DNA of 64,000 bases. It comes from Mactra quadrangularis (lineage: Eukaryota; Mollusca; Bivalvia; Venerida; Mactridae). The notes beneath the pieces were generated by a model. That model did not search any database. It worked only from the letters and a program-made list of their open reading frames with translations, and had not been told where the DNA came from. The stretch is from assembly GCA_025267735.1 (NCBI GenBank), contig CM046301.1, positions 59,415,872 through 59,479,871 on the forward strand, written 5' to 3'. Positions within the stretch are counted from its first letter, which is position 1. Each line of letters starts with the position of its first letter. Shown here in pieces: positions 1 through 11,640 of the stretch. The position numbers were made by a program, and so were the translations under genes.

Positions 1-238
1 CCCTATATAGAGTCCATGGAAGAACATATCTACATCTATTTATCTTTAATACGTATCTTTAATACGTAAAGAAATAACATTTCTGTGCGTTGGTAAAGTG
101 GTACAAAATTTAGTTCCACTACCGGAAGTACCTGCTTGTTTTTTGTGTTTCTATATTCTTTTCAACATTCATATATAGTAGCTATATGTGTATACAGTAA
201 AATTTTAAGGGGATATTTATTTCTGTTTTTTTTTCCAG

Positions 239-394
239 GTGGGATCTTTCATACCGCAGCCTGTGAAAAAAAGCAAGACAGGTAGATATATTGCATTCGG
301 TCCAAACAGACAAAAATACATCTATATCGACGACACTATATACATATATAATAATATATACAATCGATCTTTAAAAAAAATGGATTCGATTTAA
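239..394 (+). CDS. possible terminal coding exon of an upstream gene (doubtful)
   Basis: A polypyrimidine tract and AG end at 238, and an open frame runs from 239 to a TAA at 392-394. It begins VGSFIPQPVKKSKTGRYIAF and becomes low-complexity (Tyr/Ile/Asn-rich) after about 25 codons. A GT at 281 (ACAG|GTAGAT) could equally be a donor, which would make this a short internal exon. I do not recognise the peptide, and any upstream gene body lies outside the window. It could be chance: the region is AT-rich and the acceptor is the only strong signal. Confidence 0.22.
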   Translation: MGSFIPQPVKKSKTGRYIAFGPNRQKYIYIDDTIYIYNNIYNRSLKKMDSI

Positions 395-1384
395 TTTTCA
401 TTTGATATTAATATAATAGAGGTAGTAATCATAAAACGAATCAAAATTTTCATTCACATACATTTACCTTCTTTGTACGTCGTATACAGAAGCCCGCAAA
501 TACATTTTACTTAAGCCTTTTTGCTAATACTTCATTCTTAAACTACCATTGAAATATATATGTACCAAAGGTCTTATAGTTTTTATATCTTTTTAATTTT
601 ATTGTACTCCTTTAAATGGTGTCTTAAAAAGTAAACACCGAATATTGCTTTTAAACGGAAAAATAAAATGAAAAGGTATTTGAATATGGATTGGAAAAAA
701 AACACAGTTACTTGCTTACAAGAAAATTGCTCTTTTTGCTGAGAGCTGTCACCCAGTTCAGAGGTAAATACGTAGTTGTTTAGTAAATGTTTAATTTTTC
801 AAAGTTTGTTTGGATTCCTTTTATATAATATGAGTCATATCGCATATGGTGGATAAATACCTATGAAGAAATATTCAGGACTTAATTATAGTGTAACAGA
901 AAGGATTAAATGGTATGCTTGATTGGCGGATTAAAATTTAGTTGAGCATTTGCTATTTATAATTTTGATATTACTTATTAACATTAGATTAAGTAAGTAA
1001 AAGACGAGCTTCTATTGCTCTGGACGTTTGATTACGGTAAATACATGCGTTTAATGAATTTGATGCGATACATGTTTGAGTGTTATTCATTATTTATGTT
1101 GTCAAACCTAATTGGATTAAGATTATACAAGCCATAGTGAAATACTAATGTTATAAAGGACTATGTTCAAACTTGGTTTGGGAGTAGGTATCATTGTATC
1201 TATTGTAGTTATATATGTGTGCTAATTATTTGTTCGGGACTTCAGTCCTGAACAAATATATTTACCGTATTTCAGACCCTTGCCGATTTTGAAAATTTAC
1301 CGAATTCAGAAGTAGTCCCTCAGTATATAAGTACTGAGCAATTCAAAATGATCGTCTGCTATGACAGGCGCAATAATTCCTGAA
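395..1384. other. AT-rich gene-free stretch with one perfect-looking hairpin
   Basis: No supported exon. A short palindrome at about 1228-1257 (ATTTGTTCGGGACT, a 2-base loop, then its complement with one mismatch on each side) is the only distinct structure. It lies about 130 bases upstream of the reverse-transcriptase relic. Confidence 0.5.
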
Positions 1385-1960
1385 CTACACTTAATTGTTA
1401 ACCGGTCTATATTGAAGCCTAGAGTACGTATCCCTAGAGTGAAAAATTCAGGAACTAAATCTTTCTGTTACATTGGCTCCAAGCTGTAGAATAACCTGCC
1501 TGCAGATATTTCTAATTTAATAGAGTATAAACCTTTTAAAGATTCTGTAAAAAAACTTTTTGCTTCCAAAAGTAGTCTTAATAATGTGTTTCTGTGAAAT
1601 TCATTAAATATTTTATATAATTTTTATAACTTTTTATCATTTCCTTCATAAGTAACGTGTTTTTATTTATTTTTCCTAGTCAGGTATTGGTCTGTCATTT
1701 TTTAAGACCTCTGTCTTTGTATATTTGTGATTAACTTTACTATGTTACATGCAACGCTATATTAAATACTTTTAATTTTCTGTGATATGATATCTTAGGA
1801 TTACTGTGAACATGATTTTATAGTAAACATTATAATTTTGCCTCTCCGTGTCATACTACCACATAAGGGTCCGCAATGGAAACAAGAGTTCACTCTTTTT
1901 TGTGCTAACCCTGGTGCTGGTATTTTATGACATAATTTTAATATAATAAAATTCAGTGCC
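1385..1960 (+). pseudogene. relic of a LINE reverse-transcriptase C-terminus plus 3' tail
   Basis: Read from 1385 the frame gives RSILKPRVRIPRVKNSGTKS, then FCYIGSKL, a TAG where Trp is expected, NNLPADISNL, then a Phe-Lys...Lys-Lys-Leu-Phe ending. A Phe-x-Tyr-x-Gly-x-x-Leu-Trp-Asn-x-Leu-Pro motif followed by a Phe-Lys/Lys-Leu-Phe segment is typical of the extreme C-terminus of non-LTR retrotransposon ORF2 proteins. The stop in the Trp codon and the absence of upstream RT motifs show a dead 5'-truncated copy. The AT-rich sequence to about 1960 (phrases such as 'gggtccgcaatggaaacaag') is probably its 3' UTR; that end is approximate. Confidence 0.6.
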
Positions 1961-4157
1961 TTCAGCGCTTTGATTTTAAAATCCTACCGCATTGAGCACA
2001 AAAGCATTTATGACCGTGAAAGTCACAGATGTATTCGTGCAGTAGCAAATACGTGCATTAATACACAAATTATAAGTACTTTGAAATGCAAAATATTGAA
2101 TTAGAATAAAGTTTAGAGACAAACCTTTGAAATGATTACTCTTAGAACAGTAGCGTGGGTAAATTCAGGAAGATTCTATTTACAATTAATAAATACAATT
2201 ATGTTGTTGGAGCTTTTTGTGTCATTTTATTGACTCTCTCAAATTTTAGAATTTAAGATGAACAATTCAGTAAATATGTTACCCTAAATTGTTTGCTTTT
2301 TATATAAATAGGATAAGGTTTGATCGGGGACGAAGTAATGTTTAAAAAAACACAAGTTTTTAGCGCCGCTGAAAATTTATGATTTGTACAGATGTTTGTG
2401 AAAACTACGCAATGTTTACAGTTTTCTTTGAGATGTCATCAAATTCTGAATGAATAAACGCTCCTTGATCTTTCCTTTATACATGTTAAATTGTTAAATA
2501 TCTGATTTTAATATAATTATGAAAAGTTCCAATAGAATTGTAAATTAAAAGACCTTTGAGGTCAATCTTCAAAAAGGCAATCTTAATTTGTGAAGCAATC
2601 ACTTCATATCGACTTTCAGCATTGCTTGATTCCACTTGCAAGCATTTATATATATAGGCACAGTGAAAGCTACTTCAAGTATACAAAGGCCAAATATCGG
2701 TAAATAAATAACCAATCATTTTAACAATCAAGATTTTGTGATATGATTAACAAGTACATATTAGTCCGTTTTTTTGTAATCATTTAAAAAATGGTATTGA
2801 TTTTGTCCAAAAAATGGAAAATTACTTGAAATAGAAATATATATCTCTTCAAGACACAATTAAGTGTAAAGGATTATAGTCACTATTATTATACTTGTTT
2901 GTCCAACATTATAAATACGTACTTAGCTCTATAAACTCCACGATAATCTAGATTCTTGTGATTAAAAAAAAACTAAAGTATTTTTACTATTGAAACCAAG
3001 TCAGTGCTTTAGTACAATAGATTCGATGTGCTCATTACTATTTTCTAAATTAACAATTCCACTTGCTGGTATTAGCTGTGGAACTTCATTATGAGGGCAT
3101 AATCGAAAAAATACAAAATACTTTGTTGGAGGTTACGTTTTTGCACTTGGAATTTTGTTACGTTTGAATAATAGCAACCGATCGTAAATTTTGACATTAT
3201 TTGACAAGCGTACGACAAGCGTAAGACTTAATAAATTACACGGGCACCTAAAGTTAATGTTTCTCTTCAGTTTAATATTGGAATAAGGATATATTTTATT
3301 TGTATATACAATGTACATTTTATATGTATATATATGTGCATGTTTGTGATTGAATAAACTAGTTTACGACGAAACTTGGTTCTAATTAGTTTTAAACCTT
3401 GGTTTGGATTAAACAATACTGATTAAGGTTGTGTTAAAAACTTCGGAGACTTACATAGGTAATGTTTTAAGTTTATAGTTTATAAAAATATCACGTTCTT
3501 TTTTATAAAGATATTTTTCGAACTATCTGTATTCATGCCGCGACCCTGGTTCGACTCCTGGCAGTGGTAGATCAAACATGTACGTTTCAATGAATGAAAG
3601 AAAAATTATGTGAAATTCCTGCGTAAATGACTTACTGTCAGTTTCTGGCGAAATGGTAAGCGACAATTATAGATGAGTCTTGATAAAAGCTGATTAGATG
3701 AACTGGTCGCCGTAAATACTTGTCGAAGGCTTAATTGATTTTTTTTGTTATTTTAAATGTCTTTTTGATGTATTTTTATTTCAGAATAACAAAATACAAG
3801 TTTTTTTAACAAACGTTATCAAAATATTCATTTCATAAAACGTATAAAATATATATTTACTAAGTGCAACAGTATTTAGCCAATAAGGTGAATAAAATTA
3901 ACAGTTTTTTAATCTCTTAAAATATTGTGAAATCTGACAGTTTTTTCCATTAAATACACTATTTATATAAATGAAATAATGTTATTGTTTGGCGATAATC
4001 TAAAAAACAAATAAACTGACTTTTTCTATCAGCTTATTCTATAACCCAGATGGGTTAACCCTATATTTATTCATTGATATTTTATTGTTTTTTATCCTAG
4101 GTATTTTTTGATAAATATTTTGCAAGATTCATAGACTGAGATAAGATTTCATATCGA
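1961..4157. other. AT-rich intergenic DNA, no gene seen
   Basis: Open frames here are short and have no exon signals. A tRNA-like B-box fragment (ggttcgactcc) at about 3549-3559 suggests a decayed SINE. Nothing else can be supported. Confidence 0.45.
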
Positions 4158-4479
4158 TACAATACAATACAATACAATGCAATACAATGCAATGCAATGC
4201 AATGCAATGCAATGCAATGCAATGCAATGCAATGCAATGCAATGCAATGCAATGCAATGCAATGCAATACAATACAATACAATACAATACAATACAATAC
4301 AATACAATACAATACAATACAATACAATACAATACAATACAATACAATACAATACAATACAATACAATACAATACAATACAATACAATACAATACAATAC
4401 AATACAATACAATACAATACAATACAATACAATACAATACAATACAATACAATACAATACAATACAATACAATACAATA
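4158..4479. repeat. compound pentanucleotide microsatellite (AATAC)n/(AATGC)n
   Basis: About 64 uninterrupted 5-base units. The order is a few AATAC with single AATGC units, then a pure block of about 16 AATGC (4186-4265), then a pure block of about 42 AATAC (4266-4475), ending in AATAG. The two variants are sharply separated, as expected when single-unit variants spread by slippage. The 15-base reading period contains no stop in several frames, so long artefactual open frames occur on both strands. Confidence 0.97.
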
Positions 4480-5120
4480 GTTTATTTTGTTTTACAAGGC
4501 CACCGGCCCAAAATACAAATCATTGTCAATACATTACATGGGTGATTTATGATTAATACAAAATTAAACATTAAACATACATGTAGAGTGATAGTGCATA
4601 CAATGCAATTCTATAAAGTATTTACAATTATATACAGAATAATGTACAATCTTTGTCTTTAATAGTGTTGTAATGTAATTATGAATGCATATTAATAATA
4701 AACGTTATCAACATTTTATATTTAATACATGATAAAAATATTTACTGAGTCTGTCTCAGTAAGAAAGCTCTGTAGAGAAATTTAGCAAGACGGTAAATAT
4801 CGGACATTGTTATAATCAAGATTACATGTCAAATTGACTATACAATTTAGACATGTTTTTTACATGTATAATAAACACTTGTACATGTACTGTACATGTA
4901 CACCTCATTTAGTTTAAACGAGGCATTTCAATAATATAAAGGTTTAGACAATAAAGAAATTAGCCAAAATTAATTAATATCAATGTATTGCATGTACAGG
5001 ATTTTATGCATAAATCATTGACAATCAGTGTCTCCAATAACCAGGCTAATTACATTTCTTAATTCTGTTTTGGATGAACTACAATAAAACATGTATAAGT
5101 CTACATTTCTTTGTTAAATA
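4480..5120. other. AT-rich spacer, no gene seen
   Basis: Contains GTACATGTAC twice, separated by one T, near 4881-4902; the ACATGT word is frequent across the window. No exon or element boundaries recognised. Confidence 0.4.
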
Positions 5121-5499
5121 TACAGTACCCTCCAAAAGTTTGGAGACATCTTCACTTTGTAGGCCTTCTGTCTAACTTGTATCTTAAAGTTGAAAACTGC
5201 TTTTTAGTTTTGCTTTATATTTTGGTTATCATTATACTTTAAATTGAGACTACAAAATAGCATAGAAAGCTATGTTATGGAAATTAATTACAATAAACAT
5301 GGTTTTGAGGTTTTAGGATGTCAGATGCTGAATCTTATAAATGTGCTGCATTCATGAAATTTGTTTTTATTTTATTACAAACCGTACTTAACCGTACAAA
5401 CCGTAATATTTTAAAAATAACGATTCTACAAAAATAAACATCAAAATTCAAGAATTGTAGTAAATTTCTTTTGTCTCCAAACTTTTGGTGGGTACTGTA
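5121..5499. mobile_element. Tc1/mariner-like MITE, copy 1 (about 380 bp)
   Basis: Terminal inverted repeats of about 25 bases start TACAGTACC and end GGTACTGTA; both ends carry the block TCCAAAAGTTTGGAGAC or its complement. The element is bounded by TA, the Tc1/mariner target. It is non-coding. A second copy in inverted orientation lies at 46437-47096 and a related subfamily copy at 61392-61858; internal sequence matches between copies 1 and 2. Confidence 0.8.
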
Positions 5500-5755
5500 T
5501 ATTAAATGAAACTTGATATCATGCATACATACATCAGAAAACATCAGAAAACAGAGGTGGTTGGCAACTTGGAATGGTCCTGAAACTATGCACTATATAA
5601 ACTGTATCAGGATGTTGTACGCATTTGTTTTAGTTTTAGCTTTAAACTTGTGAACGAATGGGATCTTGTGCCTGTGGTTTTTCAATCCCTACGTACTGTA
5701 GGTTTTTGATGTCCCAGCATATGTAATAATAATTAAATTTCATTATATAGTCTCA

Positions 5756-6104
5756 TGCCTCAGTCCCATAAAATCGTGGCTTGTTGCGGACCCGTACGTG
5801 CAAACAGTCGTAGGCTGTGGAAAGCCTTGCATAATAGGATGACGGTACGCACATGGCACAAAACAACACACCCGTACAGAGCCGTAGCTGGAAGATATGC
5901 AAATATAATCCATAGTCGGCCACGATTGTGTTCACGATTTGACTTTGAAACTGATACGTATATCCACAGCTCATCTCACGGACCCTGGTAAAAACGTAAC
6001 AGTCCGTACGGGTACGCAAGAGTTCGTACGAGTCCTTGCGGAGCTTGATCGCACGGCGCCCGTACGGTGCCCTCAGGCTATTTTTATGTCTATGGAACTG
6101 TAGC
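5756..6104. mobile_element. GC-rich terminal-inverted-repeat element, copy 1
   Basis: About 349 bases bounded by TGCCTCAGTCCCATAAAA and a complementary end (TTTTATGTCTATGGAACTGTAGC, imperfect). It is rich in CGTACG-type words and stands out from the AT-rich surroundings. A second copy, clearly homologous, is at 35381-35719 inside USP34 intron 5. Open frames here on either strand are shadows; no transposase motif is visible. Confidence 0.75.
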
Positions 6105-6337
6105 ATTAAAAGTTTTATGTTTATGCACGTTCACCGAGTCTACAATTATATTATCCCTGGTCATCGGACTACTGGTATCTATCTATCAATCTCCCTGGGG
6201 AGTCTTTTATTCCGCTTAGTGCAGTCTACAAATTGGCGCAACGGAATTATTCCACCCTCGTACAGGTACCCATTTACACATGGGCGGAGTAAAGCAATCG
6301 CAGCTGAATATGTTACTTTATTGAAATTAGCAATGCT

Positions 6338-6412
6338 CCTATAGTGGGGTTCGAACCCGGGCCTCTCAACCCCTAAGCGCGCGTCTTACCACTGGACTTA
6401 TGCTCATAATAA
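6338..6412 (-). mobile_element. tRNA-like head of a SINE
   Basis: On the - strand the sequence has an A-box-like AAGTCCAGTGGTAAGACG and a B-box GGTTCGAACCCC about 35 bases later, as in a tRNA, but no clean cloverleaf. A related decayed head occurs near 50130-50190. Best read as a tRNA-derived SINE fragment, not a functional tRNA gene. Confidence 0.5.
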
Positions 6413-7500
6413 GCAGAAATGTACGAAGTGAACCTAGAATATTTGATGTTTCAGCGAGGTTTCAGTTAGTACAAGTCGTTGTTTAAGCTTTCTATACATC
6501 TTTGGTTAGACTGATTCAAATAACACATTGATATATATTTAAATATCCACGATCAAACCAAGTTTACAATATGAGATCAAATATCAAATAATATAGTTCT
6601 TTCCTTTTTTCATTTGTGCAACTTTTGATGTCTATATTTCTATAACATGAATTATGCATTTAATGTGCTTTTAAGTTTATAAGTGTTATAGAAAAAATAA
6701 TAGACCACCAAACTACATTTGATTGTAAAAAAACATCAGACATTCTATTCATTTCAAAACATCGATTGCTGTTAATTTAATGTATCATTTGATGGTATAT
6801 TTTGATTCAACTGGTTTTATAAAACGCATGCTGAGACTTTGCCAAACTATTCACATATCAATATCTCGAATTGACAAAAAATGTGCATCATTTAAAAGAA
6901 TTCGGGTAGCGACTTCTATGTAAGACCATTTCAATGTTCGGTTTTGATTTTTATATGAATAGAACAAATTGAAACACGTACATGAATTAACATGTTCTTA
7001 ATAACTAACGGCATGATCAAAAGACTGCAATTTGTTTATGTACGTTGAGCACGACGCTATATGCAGTTATTCTATAAAATATTTACTGTGCATAATTCGG
7101 CATTAGACTGTTAATCCAAGAGTGTATGAAACCTTTATTAAGATAAAGTATGTGTGTAAAGCGGTAAATTGGATTAAAATTTAATTTAGAAAGATTTAAA
7201 AGGGAATTACTTGCTAAAATACATGTACTAAAATACTCGCGATTATATAGGTGAAAAGTTCTTGTCTATAAACCTACATTTTACAACTTATGATTCGATC
7301 AGAGCTATTATAAAATATATACTTACCTTTGAAAGTCGATGGAATAATGATTTAATTCAGATTAAAAAAAATATATATAATTTCGGTTAATTCTTTTTAT
7401 GTTCTTTTTCAATTACACAATGATACAATACATGAGTTAATCTATGATCATAATAAGTCGTCTCAAAGTCGTCAGTATAAAACAACATTGACATCATTAA
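6413..7500. other. AT-rich intergenic DNA, no gene seen
   Basis: No exon, hairpin or repeat family member recognised. It may contain the untranslated first exon and promoter of the EF-hand gene that follows, but I see no convincing promoter motif. Confidence 0.4.
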
Positions 7501-7502
7501 GG

Positions 7503-7735
7503 AGCGGGCGTGGCCGAGCGGTTACGACATTAGACCGGTAATCATTGGATAGCCAGCTCTGTGTAGGTTCTAATCCCATACAAAACATACCCCGTTGTTT
7601 CCTTGAGCAAGAAACGTTATCTTACTAGCCCAGTACTGGGGGACCAGGAAGCGGACTCGAAAGTGATTAATCTAAGTTGTACATGTGTAGGAACTTGTTT
7701 TTACAATTGAGTAAAAATAAATGAGTATTGAGTTG
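7503..7735 (+). mobile_element. tRNA-derived SINE (Ser/Leu-type head)
   Basis: The head reads GCGGGCGTGGCCGAGCGGTT, a Ser/Leu-type D-arm A-box, followed by a B-box-like GGTTCTAATCCC, then a tRNA-unrelated body ending in an A-rich tail (AATAAATGAG). The body segment 'tactgggggaccaggaagcgg' recurs at 62484 in a 3'-only copy in USP34 intron 23, which supports a dispersed family. Confidence 0.65.
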
Positions 7736-7947
7736 TTTTTTTTCTACAGAAATAGGAATAAGTTAGTTCAATATCTTAAATAATTGTTCATTGTCTCTAT
7801 CTCAGATCGTCCACAAACTGTTATACAGACACGCTATCTCGTTCTACCAATCAGTTTTGCATTCTTCCCAGTTTCTGGACATTTAGCTCTGCTCAGTCAT
7901 ATTGTATTTTATTATAACTCAATGTTTTTAATTGTTTTCTTTTGTAG

Positions 7948-10900
7948 ACAGCCATGGATGACGAACAAGGTGAATTATTTGGTAATGATGATTTTGATGA
8001 AGACTGTGACATTGAACTACCTTCAGAAGAATTAACTGATGGCAAAAAACAAAGTGAGTAAATTTGTATAAACTAGCGATAAAATTAAGTCACATGACCG
8101 AACATAAGTCACATGACCAAACAAAAGTCACAAGACCGAACATAAGTCACCTGATCGAACATAAGTCACAAGATCGAACATAAGTCACCTGATCGAACAT
8201 AAGTCACAAGACCGAACATAAGTCACCTGATCGAACATAAGTCACCTGATCGAACATAAGTCACTTGACCAAACATAAGTCACATGACCGGAACGAAGTA
8301 TAGATCTACCTTTACTTGTATACCACACAATCGTCGCCTTTATTAAAGTTCATCCCGTGATTTGTTTGTGGGTTCCGTAAATTCATAATTCCACGTCACT
8401 ATAAAAATTCTAAAGCAACATAGGTGTCCGCAGACCACAGGTATCCGCTGTCCCCATTTAATTTAAACAGCATTATCTATCACTGGGGGAAATTGAAGAG
8501 TACTTTGTCCAGTGTTTACTGCTATTAAGATGTCTCCGTAAGCTGAGGCTGAATTAAGTGGGATAAGTTGTCAAAATCAGTTTAGAAATAATTCTAACAT
8601 AAATTAGGGTCATAACAGCAAGTTTAAGCCTACTCGCTATTACATGGTTGCATACGGTGATAATGTAATCAAATATCGCAATAAGCTAGAGATGAACAAA
8701 TAAATGTAGCGCATTCAGGGATGAATAACTGATAATGCGAATTTCTGTAATAATGTTATTACACCTAGTAAGAGGTTCGAAATTCAGACATTGAGAATAT
8801 GGGGCAGTGATTGGGAAGCACCAAAGTACATCTTCAATATCGAATAGACATATATTTTGAATATACATACATGTACAAGTATATTGGAATATACTCCTAA
8901 AAAGGGACTTTAGTCAGTTATTTCCCCTTGAATACTCTTCAAACAGGTAGGTCTTACTAGTTGGATTACTCGGATTTTACCCTTACTTTTAATGTCAATT
9001 TGCCAAAATTGATCTTTTATAACTTTTTTGTTAATCATTTAATTTGTTTGAAATTCAAGCTAAGTATTTTTAGGGTAAATAACGATCTAAATTTCATCAC
9101 TTCTGTTAATATCTTAATTAACAAGAAAGATATCAGATGAAACATTTTGTTATCCTTACATCGAAATTCAATGATAAAATCCGAGGATTCCAACTGTAAG
9201 GACCTACTTACCAATTGGATTGCTTCAGATCTTATCAGGGAAAGATAACTGACTAAAGTCCCTAATTTTTCAGTTCCTTTTTTGCAAAAGACTTCGTTTA
9301 CTTTTTTTCGTTGGTCTGAAAATTCGTCTATTTGATTTAATTTGCTGTAGTTGTTTTTCAGTGATACGTAAACTGTATGAACAGTTTGATGTAAATAAAT
9401 CAAAAACATTATCACCAATAGAACTTCGGAAAGCTTTGCAATTTGCTGGTATGAACCCAACAAAGAAAGATGTGAAAGCCATAATTGAACGATATGGTAA
9501 AAGTAAGTATACATTCTAAAACTTGATAGTTTGGTTTTAATTTGCTCAGCGCCGCTAAAATTCTGGCATTTTGTTTAGGCATATCGTACTGGTCAGTTGA
9601 CCTACTCATTGCCATAGCAAATGCTAAGCTATCTTTTTTACTAGATTTAACGCCGTGTCAACACAATTTATGTCATTTTACGGCGTCGAGCGCACATAAC
9701 CTAGCTTTCCTGGACCATTGTCGTCTATAACCAGTACTCACTTACCCCTTATTATGGGGGGAAAATCGACATTATTGTCAAATTTTCACGGAAGGGTTTA
9801 ACCTCCCCGGGTGGGATTCCAATCCGCTCTCCCTCGGGTACGAGATTCCAAATCCCGGCGTGCTACCAACTGCGCCATCGACCCGGGTTGCTTTAGCTAT
9901 CTAAATCCAAACAGTAATACTGTATACATTTTCAGTTATACGGTTTTACTGCGGTGAGTCTATCTCCACACTTGAGATATACTGTGATTTATATAGCCCT
10001 AAGTTTAAAGTTACATAAACATTCGCCTCTCACTGACAACTATCGTATATTTTTTATACTTGATACTGTGGTTAGAGGAAGAATGACCACAGAAAATGTT
10101 TCTCTCAAATGTCTGGTCAAGAAATCGCATCCGTTTTCGTAGTTTGGCTCACTTTCGACTTATTTTTGAGCGGTTTTTAAAATCGAGAAGGAATTATGAT
10201 TAGCGTATGATTGGCAAACTTCATGTACATTTAATATACCAAGCATTTTAGACTTACACTACAAAACTATTTACCATGCTACAAAATTCATCTAATGTTT
10301 TGAACAACGATGTTTTGTTATTTTTATAGAAAAAATAACATATGAAATTTGGGAAGAAATATTCAAAGAAGAACTTATAAGTAAAACCAACCAAGAATTT
10401 GATATGATGGAAGCATTTAGGTAAGATTGTTTGCTATGACTATGTCAAGAACATGTCCATGGAACTATATACATGGTAACCACAAATTAAGGATATTAAC
10501 ATCGCTTTTTAAAACTCTTTATGAATAGAACAAAATATTTCGAAAATAATACAAAAAATCACAATACCAAGATGGTACCAATTATTGTTAAATCATAAAA
10601 ATAAACCCAAAAAAATCATGTTTCTGTCAATTCTTTGTTTCGTATATCTATTAAAAGATTGACACGGTAGCGACTATTTTTAGATTGTCTCGTTAGTATC
10701 TATTTTTAGATTGACTGGTTTAAATATCTATTTTTAGATTGACTGGTTTAAATATCTATTTTTAGATTGACTGGTTTAAATATCTATTTTTAGATTGACT
10801 GGTTTAAATATCTATTTTTAGATTGACTGGTTTATATCTATATTTAGATTGTCACGTTCATATGTATTTTTAGATTGTTCGGTTTATTTCTATTTTTAGA

Positions 10901-11640
10901 ATATTTGATCGTGACGGTAGTGGTACATTGGATCGTGATGAATTAAGACGTTGTCTGACAAGTATGGGTGAACAACTAACAGATAATGAATGTGATGAAT
11001 TGTTTGATCAGTTAGATAAAAATGGTGATGGACAGCTAAGTTTTCTTGGTATATTATGCTTTCTCTTACTTCTTTCAAACTCCTTATATCGGTTACTTCC
11101 CTAAGATAGATGTGATATATGAAAAGCTGGTTTCCCATAAATGACTACAGTTTTGTTTCCAATGGGATGCTAAGAGTGACAAAAACAATCCTATGGTCAA
11201 CGTGATGTTCATTTAATACGAAAATTGATAATGTCCATGAACATCATAGCATGAAATAGCCACACAAAGCTCATATGGAAGTTGTTTCGTCGTTACAAAT
11301 CTACGTTCGTTAAGAGGCAAGAGTAGGGCGATTTTAAACGTAGAACCTTGGGTAGTTCCGTGCCATAAAAGTAGATGTTTATATTAAGTCGAGTTAGTAT
11401 GTAACTTTAAATTTTGATATTGTCAGATTTAAATGAAAACTTGTAAGCATTGTGATATTAGTATTAAATTATACATTAATTATTTCTTTTCAGAGGCTTC
11501 CAAGTTGTTGGCGTGATATTTTCACGATGACGTCATCATACACACAGACGATTGCATTTTGTGATAAGTTTTTCCTAAATACGTACACCTGTTTGTATTT
11601 CATTTTACTTTATATGTAATTTGAGATACGCCAATAAACA
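7948..11640 (+). CDS. calmodulin/centrin-like EF-hand protein, 167 residues, five coding exons
   Basis: Coding exons: 7954-8053, 9362-9502, 10330-10420, 10900-11048 and 11494-11516 (TGA at 11514-11516). All junctions are GT-AG and keep phase. The ATG at 7954 follows an acceptor at 7947, so a 5' UTR exon lies upstream, not located. The product starts with an acidic tail (residues 1-30, Asp/Glu-rich). EF1 is canonical (residues 43-54, DVNKSKTLSPIE); EF2 is degenerate (about 74-86). EF3 (114-125, DRDGSGTLDRDE) and EF4 (150-161, DKNGDGQLSFLE) are canonical. Three calcium sites are therefore predicted. The C-lobe resembles calmodulin most closely, but the short acidic N-terminus and lost EF2 fit a calmodulin-like or centrin-like sensor rather than calmodulin. 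Partner and pathway are unknown. A paralogous gene lies tail-to-tail at 15268-27738. AATAAA is at 11633-11638. Confidence 0.87.
8086..8290. repeat. about 19-bp minisatellite in intron 1 of the EF-hand gene
   Basis: About 10-11 tandem copies of a unit like AAGTCACCTGATCGAACAT, with CACATGACC, CACAAGACC and CACCTGATC variants. It begins about 30 bases after the exon-1 donor at 8054. Many units carry CACCTG E-box-like words. Confidence 0.9.
8903..9263 (+). mobile_element. 361-bp MITE 'AGGGACTTTAGTCAGTTA', copy 1
   Basis: Perfect-looking terminal inverted repeats AGGGACTTTAGTCAGTTAT / complement. Further inverted homology inside (GGATTACTCGGATTTTACC facing GATAAAATCCGAGGATTCC) would fold the whole element. 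Copies of equal length are at 22081-22441 and 36074-36436, and one in reverse orientation at 42518-42885. This copy ends 98 bases before the EF-hand exon at 9362. It carries no coding capacity. Confidence 0.85.
9645..9893 (-). mobile_element. tRNA-derived SINE in intron 2 of the EF-hand gene
   Basis: On the - strand the head reads GATGGCGCAGTTGGTAGCAC (A-box) followed by a B-box-like GGAATCCCAC. The body ends in 'gttgacacggcgttaaa' at the 3' side, a tail shared by other SINEs here. A 5'-truncated member with the same body is at 40878-41100. Confidence 0.75.
10678..10899 (+). repeat. 28-bp minisatellite of splice-acceptor-like units
   Basis: Units like TATCTATTTTTAGATTGACT plus GGTTTAAA repeat with a 28-base period (clear steps at 10709, 10737, 10765, 10793 and 10821), with diverged copies on both sides. 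Each unit contains CTATTTTTAG. The last CTATTTTTAG (10890-10899) is the actual acceptor of coding exon 10900-11048. Confidence 0.9.
11633..11638 (+). terminator. polyadenylation signal AATAAA of the EF-hand gene
   Basis: AATAAA lies 117 bases after the TGA at 11514-11516, giving a short 3' UTR. Confidence 0.7.

Noticed and set aside
4097..4556. Six long open frames on both strands (Tyr-Cys-Ile-Val-Leu and Tyr-Asn-Thr-Ile-Gln repeats)
   Set aside because: They are translations of the AATAC/AATGC microsatellite; no gene signal.
7503..7585. tRNA-Ser/Leu gene
   Set aside because: A-box is good, but no convincing cloverleaf and the body recurs elsewhere as a repeat.
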